Of a stretch of DNA of 32,301 nt, positions 30,092 to 32,301 are shown one piece after another. Source of the stretch: Actinomycetota bacterium (GTDB lineage: Bacteria; Actinomycetota; Thermoleophilia; Gaiellales; Gaiellaceae); the NCBI GenBank assembly GCA_013812265.1, contig JACCTQ010000070.1, forward strand, positions 1 through 32,301, written 5' to 3'. Made by a program: the position numbers and the translations under genes. The notes under the pieces were generated by a model. It was not told the origin of the DNA. It was given only the letters and a program-made list of their open reading frames with translations, and ran no database searches. How positions within the stretch are numbered: the first letter of the stretch is position 1; the number at the start of each line of letters is the position of its first letter.

Positions 30092-32040
30092 GGACCGAGG
30101 AGCCCTGGGTTTCTTCGACAGAGCTTTCGCCCGCAGGGCGAAAGGCCCCCGGCTGGCGCCGCGCGCTCGCCCCCGGCTGGCTGCGCGTGCCGTGGATGAC
30201 CGCGCTCTTCTTCGGCATCGGGCTCGGGATCGTCGTCGGCATCCGGGCGCTAGCCGGCTGGGATCCCGTGTGGGACTGGCGCGCGATCACGACCGTCGCA
30301 ACCCTGACGACGGCTCCGATCGGGTTCCTGGCGGGGATCGGCGCCTTCGACTACTGGGTGCGCTACGCGATCGGGTCGCCGACCGCGCCGGAGGATCACT
30401 CCAGTCACGGCGCCTACAGCTGGCGGGACTACTTCCGCGTGAACACCGATCACAAGGTGATCGGGATCCAGTACGTCTCGACGACGATCTTCTTCTTCCT
30501 GGCGGGCGGCCTGCTCGCGATGATGGTGCGCGCCGAGCTGGCGCAGCCCGGGACGCAGTTCTTCGACAGCCAGACCTACAACGGCCTGTTCTCGGTGCAT
30601 GCCTCGCTGATGATCTTCCTGTTCGTGATTCCGGCCTTCGCCGGCCTCGCGAACTACGTCATTCCGCTCATGATCGGGGCGCCGGACATGGCGTTCCCGC
30701 GCCTGAACGCGCTGTCGTTCTGGCTGCTGCCGATCGCGGGGATCATGATGCTCTCGAGCTTCCTCGTCCCGGGCGGCGCTTTCGGCGCCGGCTGGACAGG
30801 CTACGCGCCGCTCTCGGTCGTCGGCACGGACGGCAACATCTTCTTCAACATGGGCGTCCAGTGGGCAGGCGCCTCCTCGATCATGACGGCGCTCAACTTC
30901 CTGGTCACCATCATCACCATGCGGGCGCCGGGGATGACCTTCTGGCGCATGCCGCTGCTCGTGTGGGCGAACTTCACCACGTCCCTGCTGGTGGTCGTCG
31001 CCACGCCGTTCATCGCCGGGTCGCAGTTCTTCGTCCTCTTCGACCGCGTGATGCACACCAACTTCTTCCTACCGGGCGACGGCGGGTACACGCTCGCCTA
31101 CCAGCACATCTTCTGGTTCTACTCTCACCCTGCGGTCTACATCATGATGCTGCCCGGCTTCGGCATCGCCTCGGAGGTCATCTCAGTCATGGCGCGGAAG
31201 CCGATCTTCGGATACCGGCTCATGGCGCTCTCGCTGATGGCCATCCTCGTCCTCGGGTTCTCAGTGTGGGCGCATCACATGTTCGTGTCGGGCATGGCCA
31301 CGTATCTGCGCGTGCCGATGATGATCACGACGCTTCTGATCGCGGTTCCCACCGGGATCAAGGTCTTCTCGTGGCTCGCCACCCTGTGGGAGGGAAAGTT
31401 GAACCTCTCCACGCCCATGCTCTGGGCGCTCGGGTTCGTGTCCATGTTCGTCATCGGCGGGCTGTCCGGCATCTACCTGGGGGCGGTCCCCATCGATATC
31501 GCAGTATCCGACACGTATTTCGTCGTGGCGCACATTCACTACGTGCTACTCGGCGGCTCGCTGTTCACCATTTTCGCCGGCATCTACTACTGGTTCCCAA
31601 AGATGACGGGACGCCAGTACAGCGAGCGTCTAGGCAAGACCCACTTCTGGCTCACTTTCGTCGGCTTCAACCTGACGTTTTTCCCCATGCACCTGATCGG
31701 GGTGCAGGGTATGCCGAGGCGGGTTGCCGACTACGACCCGCAGTTCGGCGACTGGAATCTCTTCATCTCGATCTCGTCGTTCCTGCTCGGAGCCTCGTTC
31801 ATCGTGTTCGTCTACAACATGATCGTCAGCTGGGCGCGCGGCCCGGCGGCGGAGGCCAATCCGTGGCGCGCCATGACGCTCGAGTGGCAGGTCTCGTCCC
31901 CGCCTCCGATCTTCAACTTCGACGAGATTCCACAGGTGGTCGGCAACCCGTACGAATACGGCGTTCCCGGCGCGCGGCATGCGCTCCTGAACGGTGACCA
32001 GGCCGCAGTCGAGGAGCGCGAACGGGTGCGCGCGCGGTGA
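30088..32040 (+). CDS. ctaD: Cytochrome c oxidase subunit I (A2-type heme-copper oxidase)
   Basis: A 650-aa catalytic subunit that reduces O2 and pumps protons. Present: low-spin heme ligand in SVHASLMIFLF, IGAPDMAFPRLNALSFW, CuB/Tyr motif FWFYSHPAVYIMMLPGFG (the cross-linked Tyr and CuB His), WAHHMFVSG (two CuB His), the K-channel lysine in PTGIKVFSWLATLW, and VVAHIHYVLLGG (heme a3 and heme a His). YSHPAVY in place of GHPEVY lacks the D-channel Glu and marks subfamily A2. There is an N-terminal extension of ~90 residues with two extra predicted helices. ATG at 30088 follows GGAAGGA. It is coupled to ctaC and to the next gene. Confidence 0.95.
   Translation: MRTEEPWVSSTELSPAGRKAPGWRRALAPGWLRVPWMTALFFGIGLGIVVGIRALAGWDPVWDWRAITTVATLTTAPIGFLAGIGAFDYWVRYAIGSPTAPEDHSSHGAYSWRDYFRVNTDHKVIGIQYVSTTIFFFLAGGLLAMMVRAELAQPGTQFFDSQTYNGLFSVHASLMIFLFVIPAFAGLANYVIPLMIGAPDMAFPRLNALSFWLLPIAGIMMLSSFLVPGGAFGAGWTGYAPLSVVGTDGNIFFNMGVQWAGASSIMTALNFLVTIITMRAPGMTFWRMPLLVWANFTTSLLVVVATPFIAGSQFFVLFDRVMHTNFFLPGDGGYTLAYQHIFWFYSHPAVYIMMLPGFGIASEVISVMARKPIFGYRLMALSLMAILVLGFSVWAHHMFVSGMATYLRVPMMITTLLIAVPTGIKVFSWLATLWEGKLNLSTPMLWALGFVSMFVIGGLSGIYLGAVPIDIAVSDTYFVVAHIHYVLLGGSLFTIFAGIYYWFPKMTGRQYSERLGKTHFWLTFVGFNLTFFPMHLIGVQGMPRRVADYDPQFGDWNLFISISSFLLGASFIVFVYNMIVSWARGPAAEANPWRAMTLEWQVSSPPPIFNFDEIPQVVGNPYEYGVPGARHALLNGDQAAVEERERVRAR
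30124..30144 (+). promoter_or_regulatory. Hairpin inside the 5' end of ctaD
   Basis: A perfect 9-bp stem, CTTTCGCCC (30124-30132) with GGGCGAAAG (30136-30144), loop GCA, 36 nt after the ctaD start. It might adjust ctaD translation or be a partial terminator. Confidence 0.5.
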
Positions 32041-32301
32041 CGGACGGACGGCCGCGCGAGTTGCTCGTGATCGCGAACGAGACGGTCGCCGGAGGAAAGC
32101 TGATCGACACCCTGCGCGCCCGCGCGGACGCCGGGCCGGTCCGGATCACGGTGGTCTGCCCGATCAACCAGCCCCGCGAGGGGTACGTCGTCTACGAGGA
32201 CACGCGCCGCGCCGCCGCCGGTCGCCGCCTCACCCAAACGCTGGAGGTGCTCGGTAAGGCCGAGATTCCGGCACACGGACTGGTCGTCGATTCCGATCCC
32301 G
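32037..32301 (+). CDS. Partial protein after ctaD, unknown (possibly universal-stress-like)
   Basis: Starts with GTG at 32037, overlapping the ctaD stop (GTGA), and runs off the right edge after 88 codons. It reads TDGRPRELLVIANETVAGGK LIDTLRARADAGPVRITVVC PINQP, an alpha/beta start (strand ELLVIANETV, helix, strand VRITVVCPIN) similar to nucleotide-binding universal-stress-like or permease-associated regulatory domains seen in actinobacteria. The gene is not complete, so the call stays tentative; the coupling suggests co-expression with the oxidase. Confidence 0.65.
   Translation, partial: MTDGRPRELLVIANETVAGGKLIDTLRARADAGPVRITVVCPINQPREGYVVYEDTRRAAAGRRLTQTLEVLGKAEIPAHGLVVDSDP

Noticed and set aside
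30192..31997. 601-aa plus-strand frame inside ctaD
   Set aside because: It is out of frame with the unmistakable oxidase subunit I and is His/Arg-rich, a shadow of hydrophobic codons.

Overview
The window is GC-rich bacterial DNA, most consistent with an actinobacterium and plausibly class Thermoleophilia. Clues are frequent GTG/TTG starts, 4-nt gene overlaps, an Asp23/Gls24 envelope operon with several small membrane proteins, a DUF6458-type protein, a CGNR zinc-finger protein and a caa3-type oxidase. The class is inferred from gene content only.

Left chromosomal part (1-11244). An IS630-type transposase fragment enters from the left edge and carries a frameshift in a C6 tract. A complete dTDP-L-rhamnose set follows (RmlA, RmlC, RmlD, RmlB) with an SRPBCC protein inserted between RmlD and RmlB. 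Next come a secreted SpoIID/LytB-domain protein and a secreted subtilase. After a gap with a terminator-like hairpin and a MITE-like inverted-repeat element, three minus-strand genes (hexapeptide acyltransferase, Gfo/Idh/MocA oxidoreductase, UDP-GlcNAc 2-epimerase) resemble part of an N-acetylated uronic-acid sugar pathway. Together these suggest cell-surface polysaccharide and wall biogenesis. A tRNA-Lys(CTT) gene ends the part.

Integrated element (about 11201-19430, 8.2 kb). The last 44 nt of tRNA-Lys are repeated exactly at 19387-19430, marking attL and attR. All genes point the same way: a P27-like terminase small subunit, an unknown protein, a HK97-fold major capsid protein, two adjacent proteins with three Cys4 zinc modules each, a winged-helix protein whose linker-coding DNA carries six iteron-like repeats, small operon proteins, an AlpA/Xis-like excisionase and a tyrosine integrase. 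No large terminase, portal, protease, tail or lysis gene is visible. The layout recalls the ~10-kb phiRv1/phiRv2 elements of Mycobacterium tuberculosis and suggests a capsid-encoding phage satellite. It is the most interesting object in the window. Paired GGTCAAAC boxes with identical 12-bp spacing flank the two att cores and look like integrase arm sites.

Right chromosomal part (19431-32301). A short scrapyard holds fragments of a DUF998-like membrane protein and a LuxR-type response regulator fused back to back. An ECF sigma factor is then translationally coupled to an unusual protein joining an HxxxCxxC anti-sigma-type zinc motif to an Asp23 domain, followed by an Asp23/AmaP-like envelope operon interrupted by a 166-bp symmetrical MITE-like repeat. 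After it come an M28 peptidase coupled to a CGNR regulator, a two-TM protein, a secreted protein with a Gly/Asp/Phe repeat tail, a CAP-domain protein, a DUF6458-type protein, and the start of a cytochrome c oxidase operon (subunit II with fused cytochrome c, an A2-type subunit I, and a partial third gene at the right edge).
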